Shown here piece after piece: positions 34,667 to 42,815 of a stretch of 64,000 bases of DNA. A program made the translations under genes and the position numbers. Source of the DNA: CAVZAB01 sp963773155 (GTDB lineage: Bacteria > Pseudomonadota > Alphaproteobacteria > Rhizobiales > Beijerinckiaceae). Under the pieces are notes generated by a model. The model was not told the origin of the DNA. It did no database searches and worked only from the letters and a program-made list of their open reading frames with translations. The stretch's first letter is position 1, and every line of letters begins with the position of its first letter. The stretch lies in assembly GCA_963773155.1 (NCBI GenBank), contig CAVZAB010000016.1:88968-152967 (forward strand), read 5' to 3'.

Positions 34667-34840
34667 ATGCGTGTCAACCTGACAATTCTCGCGTTCGTAA
34701 TCGGCATGATCGTCGCCTTTGACTATTTCACTTTGAATGCGCGCTACGCCCACTGGCTGCTCCGCAGAGCGGAGGAAACGGGCACTCAATTCAAGGATGA
34801 TGTCAACGACTTCGTCGGCCGCCACGTTCGACGCACTTGA
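34667..34840 (+). CDS. Possible 57-residue single-span membrane protein
   Basis: An open frame starting MRVNLTILAFVIGMIVAFDY with one predicted helix, then an amphipathic, charged tail (HWLLRRAEETGTQFKDDVND). GAGG lies only 2 bases before the ATG, so the ribosome site is poor. The hydrophobic/charged layout is typical of real small membrane proteins, but there is no family match I can give. Confidence 0.4.
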   Translation: MRVNLTILAFVIGMIVAFDYFTLNARYAHWLLRRAEETGTQFKDDVNDFVGRHVRRT

Positions 34841-35246
34841 CGGCACAGCACGGAAGCCCTGGGCACCGGGTTCTGGCCGCGGCAGTCCTTTGGCCTGACC
34901 TACCCTTCTGATCGTCGCCACCGCTTAATTTTGACCCTGCCCGGCGCCGGCGCGAGCCTGGCGCTTTTATTGTTGTGGCTGACACGAAGTCGCCATATTT
35001 GCTTCCCGCTTTCCGCGTATGTCCTAGCTTAAAGTGGTATAATATCCAAAGCTACTAATTAAATTAACTATATCTTTCCAGAAAATTATATACTCCCTAA
35101 AGAGTATATGTATATAAAACCCACGAATATTGAGAATAGCGACGGAAATAGGCTTAACAATTGTAAGCTGAAAGGGTTGATGGATGCAAACAATCGAGCG
35201 CATCGGGTAAAACGATCCGGCACCAGTGCGTTACAAACAGGAGATC
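34841..35246. promoter_or_regulatory. AT-rich regulatory region upstream of the histidine kinase
   Basis: 406 bp without a convincing gene. From about 35020 to 35160 it is far more AT-rich than the rest of the window. It contains a consensus-like TATAAT at 35038-35043 and an inverted repeat at 35088-35109. It probably holds promoters and operators for the downstream two-component genes. Confidence 0.5.
35088..35109. promoter_or_regulatory. 8-bp perfect inverted repeat, candidate operator
   Basis: ATATACTC, a 6-base spacer, then GAGTATAT. The symmetry and placement inside the AT-rich region, about 290 bp before the histidine kinase gene, fit a binding site for a dimeric regulator. The cognate protein is unknown. 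Confidence 0.5.
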
Positions 35247-35363
35247 ATGGTTTTACTAGCAAATAGTCCGGCCTCAATTGCGACTGATGATACCGCGGTC
35301 TTTTGGCACGGCCAGAACGACCCCAAACCGAACTGGGTCAAACATGCGTACGCTCAAGCGTAA
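35247..35363 (+). CDS. Possible 38-residue leader peptide before the two-component genes
   Basis: ATG at 35247 with AGGAG 3 bases upstream; the product begins MVLLANSPASIATDDTAVFW and ends NWVKHAYAQA. The stop is inside a short hairpin (TACGC, TCAA loop, GCGTA) followed by TTTTTT, 37 bp before the kinase start. It may be a leader or an unrecognised small protein. There is no family evidence. Confidence 0.3.
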   Translation: MVLLANSPASIATDDTAVFWHGQNDPKPNWVKHAYAQA

Positions 35364-35399
35364 TTTTTTCGTGGCATCTGTCGGAGAGGGCACGCGCTG

Positions 35400-36566
35400 A
35401 TGCCGCTGATGGCCGCCATGGCTTTGCATAGAGCGGGCGAACGATCGCAGCGGCCGGCCGATCGTCTTGCCTTGATCCACGCTGCCATTCCCGAAGCGAT
35501 GCTGAGCTTTGACGCAGCCGGGCGGCTGCATTCTCTCAATCCACTTGCCGAAAGGTTGTTCGGCTATGGCCCGAGCGCGGTCGACCAGCAAGACGTCAAT
35601 CGGCTGCTGCCAGCTCTATGCGGCGGCGGCAAGGGGCTTGCCGAGGCATCGCCGGATCGGCTCGGCCTGATCACCCAGATGGTCGGCTGTCGCAGCGACG
35701 GCAGTCGGTTTACGGCCGAGGTTTCGATCGGCGCCATCGGGGTCGGCACAGGCCGGCTCTATGTTGGCATTGTCCGCGATCTCAGCTTAAGCGAGCGCTC
35801 CGACCATCGCGTGCAGGAATTGCAGGCCGATCTCTTCCATGCCATTCGTCTCAGCGAAATGGGCCATGTTGCCGCAGGTCTTGCCCACGAACTCGCGCAA
35901 CCCCTGGCAGCGATCGGCAATTATGCGCAGGCGGGGCAATTGCACCGCCCGAATGGCGAGCAAGCGACGGCAGCCGCCCAGCAGCTCTTTGAGCGCATCG
36001 CACTGCAGGCCCGCCGCGCATCCGACATCGTCAATCGGCTGCGCGGCTTTCTCGCCAAGCGTGGACCGAAGCGGCAAATCGAGGATCTCGGCGACATTGT
36101 CGAGGAAGCGGTCGGCCTCGCCTTGCCCGGCAAATTGGATCGACGCCTTCGGATAGCCAAATCGTTCAACCATCAAGGACTCGCCATCAATGTCGATCGT
36201 GTCCAGATCCTGCAGGTCCTGGTCAATCTTCTGCGCAATGCCGCCGACGCGACCAAAGGCCTGCCGGCTCGCAAGATCCTGATTGCATCATCGCTCGAGG
36301 GCACCGACGACATTCGCATTACCGTTGCCGACAACGGGCGCGGCCTGCCCGGCGATCTCGACGATCGGGCCTTCAATGCCTTTGTGACGACCAAGCCCGA
36401 CGGCATGGGACTCGGCCTGTCGATCTCGAAAATGATCATTGAGGATCATGGCGGCCGCATTTGGCATGTCGGCAACGAATTTGGCGGCGCGACCTTCCAT
36501 TTTACCCTAAAGCGCGCCGACGCCCCGATTTCCCGCCTCGACAAGCCCGAGAAGAAACATGCCTGA
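35400..36566 (+). CDS. PAS-domain sensor histidine kinase, FixL-like
   Basis: 388 residues with no membrane segment. A PAS domain covers about residues 20-130 (HAAIPEAMLSFDAAGRLHSL and NPLAERLFGYGP). The H-box is GHVAAGLAHELAQPLAAIGN, with His163 as phosphorylation site. The HATPase domain has LVNLLRNAADAT (N box), VADNGRGLPGD (G1) and DGMGLGLSISKMIIEDHGG (G2). The architecture is that of FixL and related soluble kinases, but I could not identify a haem-binding His with confidence, so oxygen sensing is not shown. It overlaps the response regulator gene by 8 bp. Confidence 0.9.
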   Translation: MPLMAAMALHRAGERSQRPADRLALIHAAIPEAMLSFDAAGRLHSLNPLAERLFGYGPSAVDQQDVNRLLPALCGGGKGLAEASPDRLGLITQMVGCRSDGSRFTAEVSIGAIGVGTGRLYVGIVRDLSLSERSDHRVQELQADLFHAIRLSEMGHVAAGLAHELAQPLAAIGNYAQAGQLHRPNGEQATAAAQQLFERIALQARRASDIVNRLRGFLAKRGPKRQIEDLGDIVEEAVGLALPGKLDRRLRIAKSFNHQGLAINVDRVQILQVLVNLLRNAADATKGLPARKILIASSLEGTDDIRITVADNGRGLPGDLDDRAFNAFVTTKPDGMGLGLSISKMIIEDHGGRIWHVGNEFGGATFHFTLKRADAPISRLDKPEKKHA

Positions 36567-37179
36567 AGGCGCCGTAATCTATATCGTCGACGACGACAAG
36601 GAGATCCGCGACTCGACGTCGCTGATGCTGGAAGGCTTCGGCTATCGCTGCGCCGTCTATGCGACCGCCGCCGAATTTCTCGCCGCTAATCCGCAGCCCC
36701 AGGAAGGCTGTCTCTTGCTTGACGTCCGGCTGCCCGGCGGCGACGGACTTAGCCTGCAGAGCGAACTCCTCAGGCGCGGCATAAAGATTCCCGTCGTCTT
36801 TTTTACCGGCTTCGGCGACGTCATTCATGCGGTCCGCGCCATGAAGGCCGGTGCCGTCGACTTCATTCAGAAACCCTGTCCGCCGCATGTCTTTCTCGAA
36901 GCCATCGACCGGGCGTTGAGCCGGGCCCGCAACGACCGTCGCGCGGCCCATGAAATAGCCGATGCGCAGCGACGGATTTCGCGCCTTTCACCGCGCGAAT
37001 ATGACGTGATGCAGCGCCTGGTCGCCGGCGACGCCAACAAGGCGATCGCCCGCAGATTAGGAATCTCGACCCGGACGGTCGAAATCCATCGCTCCCGCAT
37101 CATGGACAAGATGGAAGCCGGCAGCCTCGCCGAACTGGTCCGCCTTGCGCTCGCCGCCTCGGCCGATCAATCGGTCTAG
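36559..37179 (+). CDS. FixJ/NarL-type response regulator
   Basis: 206 residues. The receiver domain has the acidic pair IVDDDKE, the phospho-acceptor Asp55 in LLLDVRLPGGDG, Thr in VFFTGFGDV and Lys105 in FIQKPCPPH. A linker follows, then a LuxR-type HTH (LSPREYDVMQRLVAGDANKA, GISTRTVEIHRSRIMDKM). It is the cognate partner of the upstream kinase by overlap and family. Targets are unknown; the inverted repeat at 35.1 kb is a candidate. Confidence 0.92.
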   Translation: MPEGAVIYIVDDDKEIRDSTSLMLEGFGYRCAVYATAAEFLAANPQPQEGCLLLDVRLPGGDGLSLQSELLRRGIKIPVVFFTGFGDVIHAVRAMKAGAVDFIQKPCPPHVFLEAIDRALSRARNDRRAAHEIADAQRRISRLSPREYDVMQRLVAGDANKAIARRLGISTRTVEIHRSRIMDKMEAGSLAELVRLALAASADQSV

Positions 37180-37235
37180 GAGCCGCGGCCACCAAAAAAT
37201 TGAACATCGACGCTAGTTTTGATCGGCGGGTGCCA

Positions 37236-37504
37236 TATGGCCCGTTGCATAGTCCTCGATCTCGACCTGCCGGGCATGAGTGGACGGGAAGCTTTGCGTG
37301 ACAGTCACGCCCGGGGCGCGCGGCGGCACCGGTCATCGTGATAAACGCGGCCATCAGCCTAGAGGCCGCGGCGCGCACCCATCAATTCGGCGTGGTCCGG
37401 GTCTTCGAAAGCCGGTCGAGGGATGCCAGCTGCTCGGCGCTATTGCCGCCTCGGCCGATCCGGCGCTGGACTTCCGAAACGCCGGGATTGACACCAACGC
37501 CGAA
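37236..37504 (+). pseudogene. Decayed response-regulator receiver domain
   Basis: Three pieces in different frames spell part of a receiver domain: VLDLDLPGMSGREAL (Asp site), then APVIVINAAISLEAAARTHQ and FGVVRVFE, then KPVEGCQLLGAIAASADPAL, which includes the conserved KP. The N-terminal third is missing and at least two frameshifts lie between the pieces. It directly follows the intact FixJ-like gene and looks like the remnant of a third, stand-alone regulator of the same system. Confidence 0.6.
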
Positions 37505-37508
37505 CTCT

Positions 37509-38723
37509 CTAAGGCGCCGGCTCGCGCGCCGGATCGCCCTCGCGTTCCTTGGACGCGGTGTTGGCGCCCAATTGCAGAACCTGGTGACGCCATTCCGACA
37601 GCCAGGCGCTCGAGCGGGTTCTTGCCTCGAAGAGCGCGCGGGCCTTGACACCCATGTCAGTGCGGACCGCGGTCCAGCGCTTGAGGTCCTCGATCCACCA
37701 TTGCAGCCGTTCGCCATCGTCATTGGCAATGACCGCGCCGCAATGTGATTGAACAACGAGCTGGGCGAGTTCGCAGGGCTCGTCGCCCACAAACAAGCTG
37801 GGTCGGCCAGCCGCGGCAATCCGGTAGAGCTGATCGGGGAGCGCCAGCGAGGCGAACTCGCGGCGCAAGGTCAACAGCTGCACGTCAGCTATCGCAAGAC
37901 AAACGTCAGGCCGCTCCGGCATGAGGGCCGGTCCGATCCGCAGATTGGTCAGCCCCAGCCGGGTTGCCTCGGCGATCAGCCAATCGCGCCGGACGCCGCT
38001 GCCAATGAAAACAAAAACGATCTCCGGGCGATGCAGCAGCCGGGCGGCCGCATCGAAAATGGTCAGGAAATCTCCGTCCTCGCCGATATCGCCGCAATGG
38101 CCAACGACAAAGGAATCGCCAAGACCCCATTCCAAGCGCAGCACGGCTTCGCCGGGATCGATCGGGCGAATGCGAAGATCGAGCGGCGGCGCGATACAGA
38201 CCGTTGGTGTGGCGGCGAACCGGCAATCGGCAAGATAGTCGCGTAGCCGGCGCGACGAAGTGACGATCGCGCGGGCCTGGCCCAGCAGAAAGCGCTGCCA
38301 AAGCGACACTTTGTTCTGCCGGGCGCGCGCGAATTCCGACGCACTTTCCGGCAGGCCATCGATAAACCAGTAGATCGCCTGGTTGGCGCCGAGCAGCGAA
38401 GCCAATCCAACCGCAACCGGCAGACGATCCGTCTCCTGGGCATAAATGCAAACATCGCCTGGCTCGGCCATCCGGCGCAGCCGCACAAGCGCCTGTATGG
38501 TGAGAGAAAGCCGCTCGATAAAGCCGAAAAGACCGCGCCGGCGCGGCGGCACGAGCCGATGCAGGGTCACATTGGATAGCGTCCGACCGAAAGCTTCCAC
38601 GCGATCGCTGACGATCTCCACCGACTGGCCAAACGCGGCCAGACCGCGGGCGAGCTCGCCAATCGCAGCATATTCGTTGCCGGCGCGCCCAAACAGCGCG
38701 CTGTCGACAAAAATAATTCTCAT
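37509..38723 (-). CDS. Glycosyltransferase, GT-B fold (GT1/GT4-like)
   Basis: 404 residues from the ATG at 38723. The N-terminal Rossmann half opens MRIIFVDSALFGRAGNEYAA. The C-terminal half has VVGHCGDIGEDGDFLTIFDA, FVFIGSGVRRDWL and a nucleotide-sugar-binding segment around ALPDQLYRIAAAGRPSLFVG with DEPCELAQLV. It should transfer a sugar to a cell-surface glycan or lipid. It has no signal peptide and is single-standing, convergent with the receiver remnant. Confidence 0.78.
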   Translation of the reverse strand: MRIIFVDSALFGRAGNEYAAIGELARGLAAFGQSVEIVSDRVEAFGRTLSNVTLHRLVPPRRRGLFGFIERLSLTIQALVRLRRMAEPGDVCIYAQETDRLPVAVGLASLLGANQAIYWFIDGLPESASEFARARQNKVSLWQRFLLGQARAIVTSSRRLRDYLADCRFAATPTVCIAPPLDLRIRPIDPGEAVLRLEWGLGDSFVVGHCGDIGEDGDFLTIFDAAARLLHRPEIVFVFIGSGVRRDWLIAEATRLGLTNLRIGPALMPERPDVCLAIADVQLLTLRREFASLALPDQLYRIAAAGRPSLFVGDEPCELAQLVVQSHCGAVIANDDGERLQWWIEDLKRWTAVRTDMGVKARALFEARTRSSAWLSEWRHQVLQLGANTASKEREGDPAREPAP

Positions 38724-38873
38724 CCACACAACTAAGCGACGAGGCCTCGTCGCCGCATTCTTACGCACCGCTACTGTAAAAAGACTCAACCATGCCCTGT
38801 CCGCCGGCAAGCTAGGCATTGGGCTTAAATCCGCGGCGCGGTCTACTGCTTATGGAGAAAGTCCCGCCCCGGC

Positions 38874-40058
38874 CTATTCCCCGGCGGCGGCCGCATCGTC
38901 GCCGATCAGCGCAAAGGAGCCGGCAATGCCGGATCCCTGCAGGCAGGATGCGAGGCCAGCCGCACCATCCGGCGCTTTGCGTATCACCAGAAAATAGGCG
39001 GGAATGCGGGTCCAGGCCAGCGTCGGCTTCCGCAGCAGCCGGACCATTTCGATCGCCGGATTGGCGGCGAGGCAGGCATCGAGCGCCTGCCGTTCGGCAC
39101 CCGAAAGACTGGCAGCGACCGGTCGATCGCTGGCCCGCATCGTGGCCCGCTCGGCAAGCGTCGCCACATATTGGGCCTTGGCCTCGGCCAGTTTCTGTTC
39201 GGCGCTGCGCCGCTCGGCAATGGGCAGCTCCGGCAGTTTGCGGGCCATTTCGGCGGCCACCGCAGGGTAGGTGCGGTAATCCCTCTCGGCCTGCGTCAAC
39301 AGGCTCGCAGGGCTCGCGCCCTCGTCAAACTTGGCTGGCCGCTCGGTCGGCGCTGTCGGGTTGGCAAACTGCGGCGCCGGCGGTGGCACCGCCACGACGC
39401 CCTGGCGTTGCTCGGCCGGCCGCTCGGCGACAGGCGCGGCCGGCGCAATGGCGTGGTCTGTGACTGGCTCGGGTCGTGGCGCTTCGAACCGCGGTGGCTC
39501 GAATGTGGGGGGAAGTGCAGCGGTTGGCGCGGGGCGTTTGACGACGGCAGGCAAGAATTTGACCGCCACGGCCGGCGCCGGTGGCGGCACGATGGCGAAG
39601 GGGACCTGCGCTGCCTTGATGTCAATCGGTCGCTGCGCCGATTTCGACTGGGCCAGAGCCAACCAGTCGATTGCGCGCTCGTTGACGCGCTGCCGGAAAT
39701 AGAAATTTGGGTCCGGACGCAATTGGGTGCGCAATGGCGCCATGACCAGCCCGTCGACCCAGCGCGACGCAGTTTCGAGCAATGGCCCCCGCTTGCCAGG
39801 ATCGGCCGCGTCTTTGACGAGATCGATGCCGGGTGACATCAAGCCACCGACCGAAGGGGCGCTGGCTTTCCAGGCCGGGATCAGCGCGAAGGCCGCGAAC
39901 AGGAAGGCTGCGGTGGCGGCGACAAGGACGGCCCAGTAGGGGGCGAGCGTGACCAGCCAGCCGAGATGGCGCGAAGACTTGTCGTCCCGCGCCAATTCTC
40001 GCAAGTCGTGGACCGTGAGATTTATGAGGCTTGCCCGCCTTCCGGATCTGGCAAGCAT
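38874..40058 (-). CDS. Hypothetical proline-rich single-span membrane protein
   Basis: 394 residues. A basic N-terminus is followed by a single helix (YWAVLVAATAAFLFAAFALI) near residue 40. A region of about 100 residues follows, then a long Pro/Ala-rich linker (VPPPAPAVAV, RFEAPRPEPV, PPPAPQF). The C-terminal, partly charged domain (AERDYRTYPAVAAEMARKL and RQALDACLAANPAIEMV) is probably periplasmic. No family was recognised. The layout resembles proteins that span the periplasm. Confidence 0.6.
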   Translation of the reverse strand: MLARSGRRASLINLTVHDLRELARDDKSSRHLGWLVTLAPYWAVLVAATAAFLFAAFALIPAWKASAPSVGGLMSPGIDLVKDAADPGKRGPLLETASRWVDGLVMAPLRTQLRPDPNFYFRQRVNERAIDWLALAQSKSAQRPIDIKAAQVPFAIVPPPAPAVAVKFLPAVVKRPAPTAALPPTFEPPRFEAPRPEPVTDHAIAPAAPVAERPAEQRQGVVAVPPPAPQFANPTAPTERPAKFDEGASPASLLTQAERDYRTYPAVAAEMARKLPELPIAERRSAEQKLAEAKAQYVATLAERATMRASDRPVAASLSGAERQALDACLAANPAIEMVRLLRKPTLAWTRIPAYFLVIRKAPDGAAGLASCLQGSGIAGSFALIGDDAAAAGE

Positions 40059-40532
40059 ACTCGTAAAGTTTGAGGGAATTCTTGCGGCGATTGTGCGCTT
40101 GCCGGGTCAAACCTTAAGGTTTCGCTAAGCCTGACCTGCCCGCCGCGCGCGCAAACGTGCTGGGTCAGCCAAAGCCTTGCTATCCTTGTGCGTAACAAGC
40201 CCCCCCTTTTGGCGTAACTCCCTTTCAAGGCCAATGGTCTTAGAATATTTGTGGCACCGGCCATCCAACGCGGTGCCCCCACGCCCGTGGCCGGTACCAG
40301 GGGCCGCCGATTGCCCCAGCGCGATAGGCGGCCCCACCCGCCAAATTGACCGCCAACAAGCCGACGTGCTGTGCGATGCAATACAGACTCGCCATGCGCC
40401 GCTTCGCGAGTTGGGCCGCGCTCAACATCTTGCCAACGCCCCCGTTAATTAGCGGCCGGGCCGCTGTCCCGCTATTCGCCAAAGTGGGGTCATCCTCGCT
40501 CTGATCTACATTCGCCTGGCTGCGCTTTGGCG
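40059..40532. other. Intergenic region with a 14-bp palindrome
   Basis: 474 bp between the proline-rich protein gene and the universal stress protein gene. It holds a perfect palindrome (next entry) and otherwise only short open frames without ribosome sites. Composition is less biased than in the neighbouring genes. Confidence 0.45.
40109..40122. promoter_or_regulatory. 14-bp perfect palindrome, candidate operator
   Basis: AAACCTTAAGGTTT lies 51 bp upstream of the minus-strand gene starting at 40058. Perfect symmetry without a loop fits a repressor site better than a terminator. The regulator is unknown. Confidence 0.4.
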
Positions 40533-41357
40533 CTAGTGAGACATCAGAACCGGAACCGTCATGGTTTTCAAAATTCTGGCCGTCGGCCCGCCCAGAAATT
40601 GTTCGCGAAAACGGGAATGGCGATAGGCCCCCATTATCAGCAAGTCGGCACTGGTATCGGCCGCGTGAGACAGAAGGGTCGTAGCGACATCAAGGCTCGT
40701 CGGCAGGCGCTTGCGCACCGCCACAATCGAGTGATGGCCAAGACTGGTGCAAAGATCGAAGCCTGGCGGGTCAACCACGGCAGGCTGGCCGCGATCGACG
40801 GTGACGATTTCGACTTGCTTGGCATGGCGCAGAAGCCCCATGGCGTCGGCAAGCGCCCGCGCCGCCGCAGCGGATCCGTCCCAAGCGAAAATGATCCGCT
40901 CGAGTTGGGCCGGGCTTGCATGGATATAGGGAACAATCAGGAGCGGTCGGCCGGAATGGAAGAGAGCCGATTCCAACAGCCATTCCGTTCCATCCCAGAT
41001 GCCGGGCTCTGGCTGCTGGATGATGGTCAGATCGAAATAGCGCGCGATCCGGGCGAAATCGGCGTGCAGGCTGCCGGAGGGCCCAACCAGGCGACGCGTT
41101 GACGCGGCACAGCCCTGGCGCTTGGCGGCGGTCTCGAACCGGCTCTCGGCGACGGCGGCGGCGGCGGCAAGATCGGCATGGGCCCGCGCCATGAAATCGG
41201 CCGGCAGCCTGCCAACGAACATCGGCAAGGGGGCGACATCCGGGACCAGGGAAAGGCCGGTCGCCTGCGCCCCGGTCATCCACGCCAGCGACGCGCCATA
41301 AGCGCCAACGGCGTCTTTGCCGGGTCGCAGATGCAGCACGACGAGTAAAGAATGCAT
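40533..41357 (-). CDS. Universal stress protein (UspA family)
   Basis: 274 residues. The C-terminal Usp domain ends in LLIMGAYRHSRFREQFLGG and PTARILKTMTVPVLMSH, the ATP-binding G-x2-G-x9-G-S/T-type signature region. The N-terminal half is a second, more diverged Usp-like domain (LLVVLHLRPGKDAV). Such proteins respond to starvation or other stress. It is the last of a run of minus-strand genes. Confidence 0.88.
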   Translation of the reverse strand: MHSLLVVLHLRPGKDAVGAYGASLAWMTGAQATGLSLVPDVAPLPMFVGRLPADFMARAHADLAAAAAVAESRFETAAKRQGCAASTRRLVGPSGSLHADFARIARYFDLTIIQQPEPGIWDGTEWLLESALFHSGRPLLIVPYIHASPAQLERIIFAWDGSAAAARALADAMGLLRHAKQVEIVTVDRGQPAVVDPPGFDLCTSLGHHSIVAVRKRLPTSLDVATTLLSHAADTSADLLIMGAYRHSRFREQFLGGPTARILKTMTVPVLMSH

Positions 41358-41461
41358 TGTCGCTTCCTGCGGTTTTGCTTTTCGCAGTCTAGCCTCAGGC
41401 GCGCCCGCAAGACTGGTGTTAGATCAAACTATTCGGGCCGTCGAACGAAAAAGGCGATACC

Positions 41462-42760
41462 TCAGCTGTGCTTGGCGGAAACCGCCAGAAAGGTCCGGCG
41501 GCGCTCCAGCGCGTCGCGGGCCAGACCCAGAATTGTGCTCGTCGAATTGAAGTCGCCATCGTCGATTTCGCCATTGCTGCGGCGTTCGAGCAGGCCGGTG
41601 ATCATCGCGTCGAGCCGATCCTCCAACCGATCGAGTTCGCCGGCGTCGGCGCGGCGCAAATCGTGGAAGATCGAGGCGAGCGAATCAATCGGATCCTCGT
41701 TTGCCGGCTGCTTCATCCGACGCCAGCGGCTGAGGCCCCACGCAAACAGCGAACCCAGCACGCCGATCAGCGTGCCCCCGAGATAGAGGACATTGCCGGC
41801 AATATCGGCAACCGAGGTCTGCTCGCCGTCGTAATAGGCCTTTGCACCGGGGTGCACGTGGAACAGGCTCGAAGCATCGGTGTCCGGTGCCTCGATTTGG
41901 GCAGCCAGCGGCGTCACGGCCAGCATTTTCTGCTTGGTCACAAACAGCAGCCGGGCGATCTGCCGCGCCGCAAAATTCGGCAACGATTTGCGGGCAACCA
42001 GCCGGTAGGTGATCGAAACCGTGGTGATACTCTCGTCGGGCACCGGCGGCGCCAGACTAAAGGCGGCCTGCGGAATCTCGGCCTCCTCGAGATAGGGCAG
42101 CCGCTTGGCCAGAACTTCGGCATCGTCGAAGCCAATCACCACCGGCTCCTTCTTGGTCGCCTTGATGACGGCGCGAACGAGTCCCTTCAGGAGGCCTTTT
42201 TCTGGCTGGTCGAGTGCGAATATTGCCGCAACCCGTTTTTGGCGGATCGCATTGGTCATGTCGTCCGGCGAAAGCGAAAGGTGAACGACGCGATCGACCG
42301 GAATCTTGTAACTGGCGAGCAGCGCGTCAAAAAGCCTGACATCGTCGCCTCCCTCGACAAAGCCGATCGTTTTGCCGTTTACTGCGGTGAAACTGTCAAT
42401 ATCCGAATAGTTCGGCACGAGGAGCATAAGGCTCTCGCGTCCAAGGATGGCAATGGTCTCGCCATTGGCGGGCATGGCAAGATCGCTGCGGACGATCGCC
42501 AGATCAGCCTCGCCCTCTTCGAGCGCCTTAGCGCTGGCCTGAGGCCCGTTTGTTGCGACACGTTGGAACTGGAAACGGGTGGATTCCTCGCCGATAACCT
42601 GCTGTACGGCAGCGAGAAGGTGCTGGTTGCCGCCGGTCGAGGGTCCAGCAGCGATGCGCAACGTATAGGGCAACGAATAGAGATAGAGACCGAGCGCGAC
42701 CAGGCCGGCGAGGCCCAGCACGACGGCAATGAGCTTCAAGACGAAATGGGACTGGCGCAT
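41462..42760 (-). CDS. TAXI-family TRAP transporter solute-binding protein
   Basis: 432 residues. A signal anchor (LIAVVLGLAGLVALGLYLYS) is followed by the TAXI domain: RIAAGPSTGGNQHLLAAVQQ, then LAIVRSDLAMPANG and MLLVPNYSDIDSF. The C-terminus has an extra helix (VLYLGGTLIGVLGSLFAWGL) and a cytoplasmic tail, unusual for a free binding protein. No TRAP permease gene is in the window, so it may work as an anchored sensor or with a distant permease. Confidence 0.82.
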   Translation of the reverse strand: MRQSHFVLKLIAVVLGLAGLVALGLYLYSLPYTLRIAAGPSTGGNQHLLAAVQQVIGEESTRFQFQRVATNGPQASAKALEEGEADLAIVRSDLAMPANGETIAILGRESLMLLVPNYSDIDSFTAVNGKTIGFVEGGDDVRLFDALLASYKIPVDRVVHLSLSPDDMTNAIRQKRVAAIFALDQPEKGLLKGLVRAVIKATKKEPVVIGFDDAEVLAKRLPYLEEAEIPQAAFSLAPPVPDESITTVSITYRLVARKSLPNFAARQIARLLFVTKQKMLAVTPLAAQIEAPDTDASSLFHVHPGAKAYYDGEQTSVADIAGNVLYLGGTLIGVLGSLFAWGLSRWRRMKQPANEDPIDSLASIFHDLRRADAGELDRLEDRLDAMITGLLERRSNGEIDDGDFNSTSTILGLARDALERRRTFLAVSAKHS

Positions 42761-42815
42761 GAAAATCCGGCGTGAAAGGGGATCCGGCGATAAGCCTTAA
42801 CTTGGCGCGCGAGCG

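Noticed and set aside
35340..35370. Hairpin plus T-run read as a full terminator before the kinase gene
   Set aside because: The stem is only 5 bp with a 4-base loop; too weak to claim as a terminator, so it is only mentioned with the small frame.
40240..40482. 80-codon minus-strand frame in the intergenic region
   Set aside because: No ribosome site, no family resemblance, unusual mix of Trp/Arg/Gly; not better than chance in GC-rich DNA.
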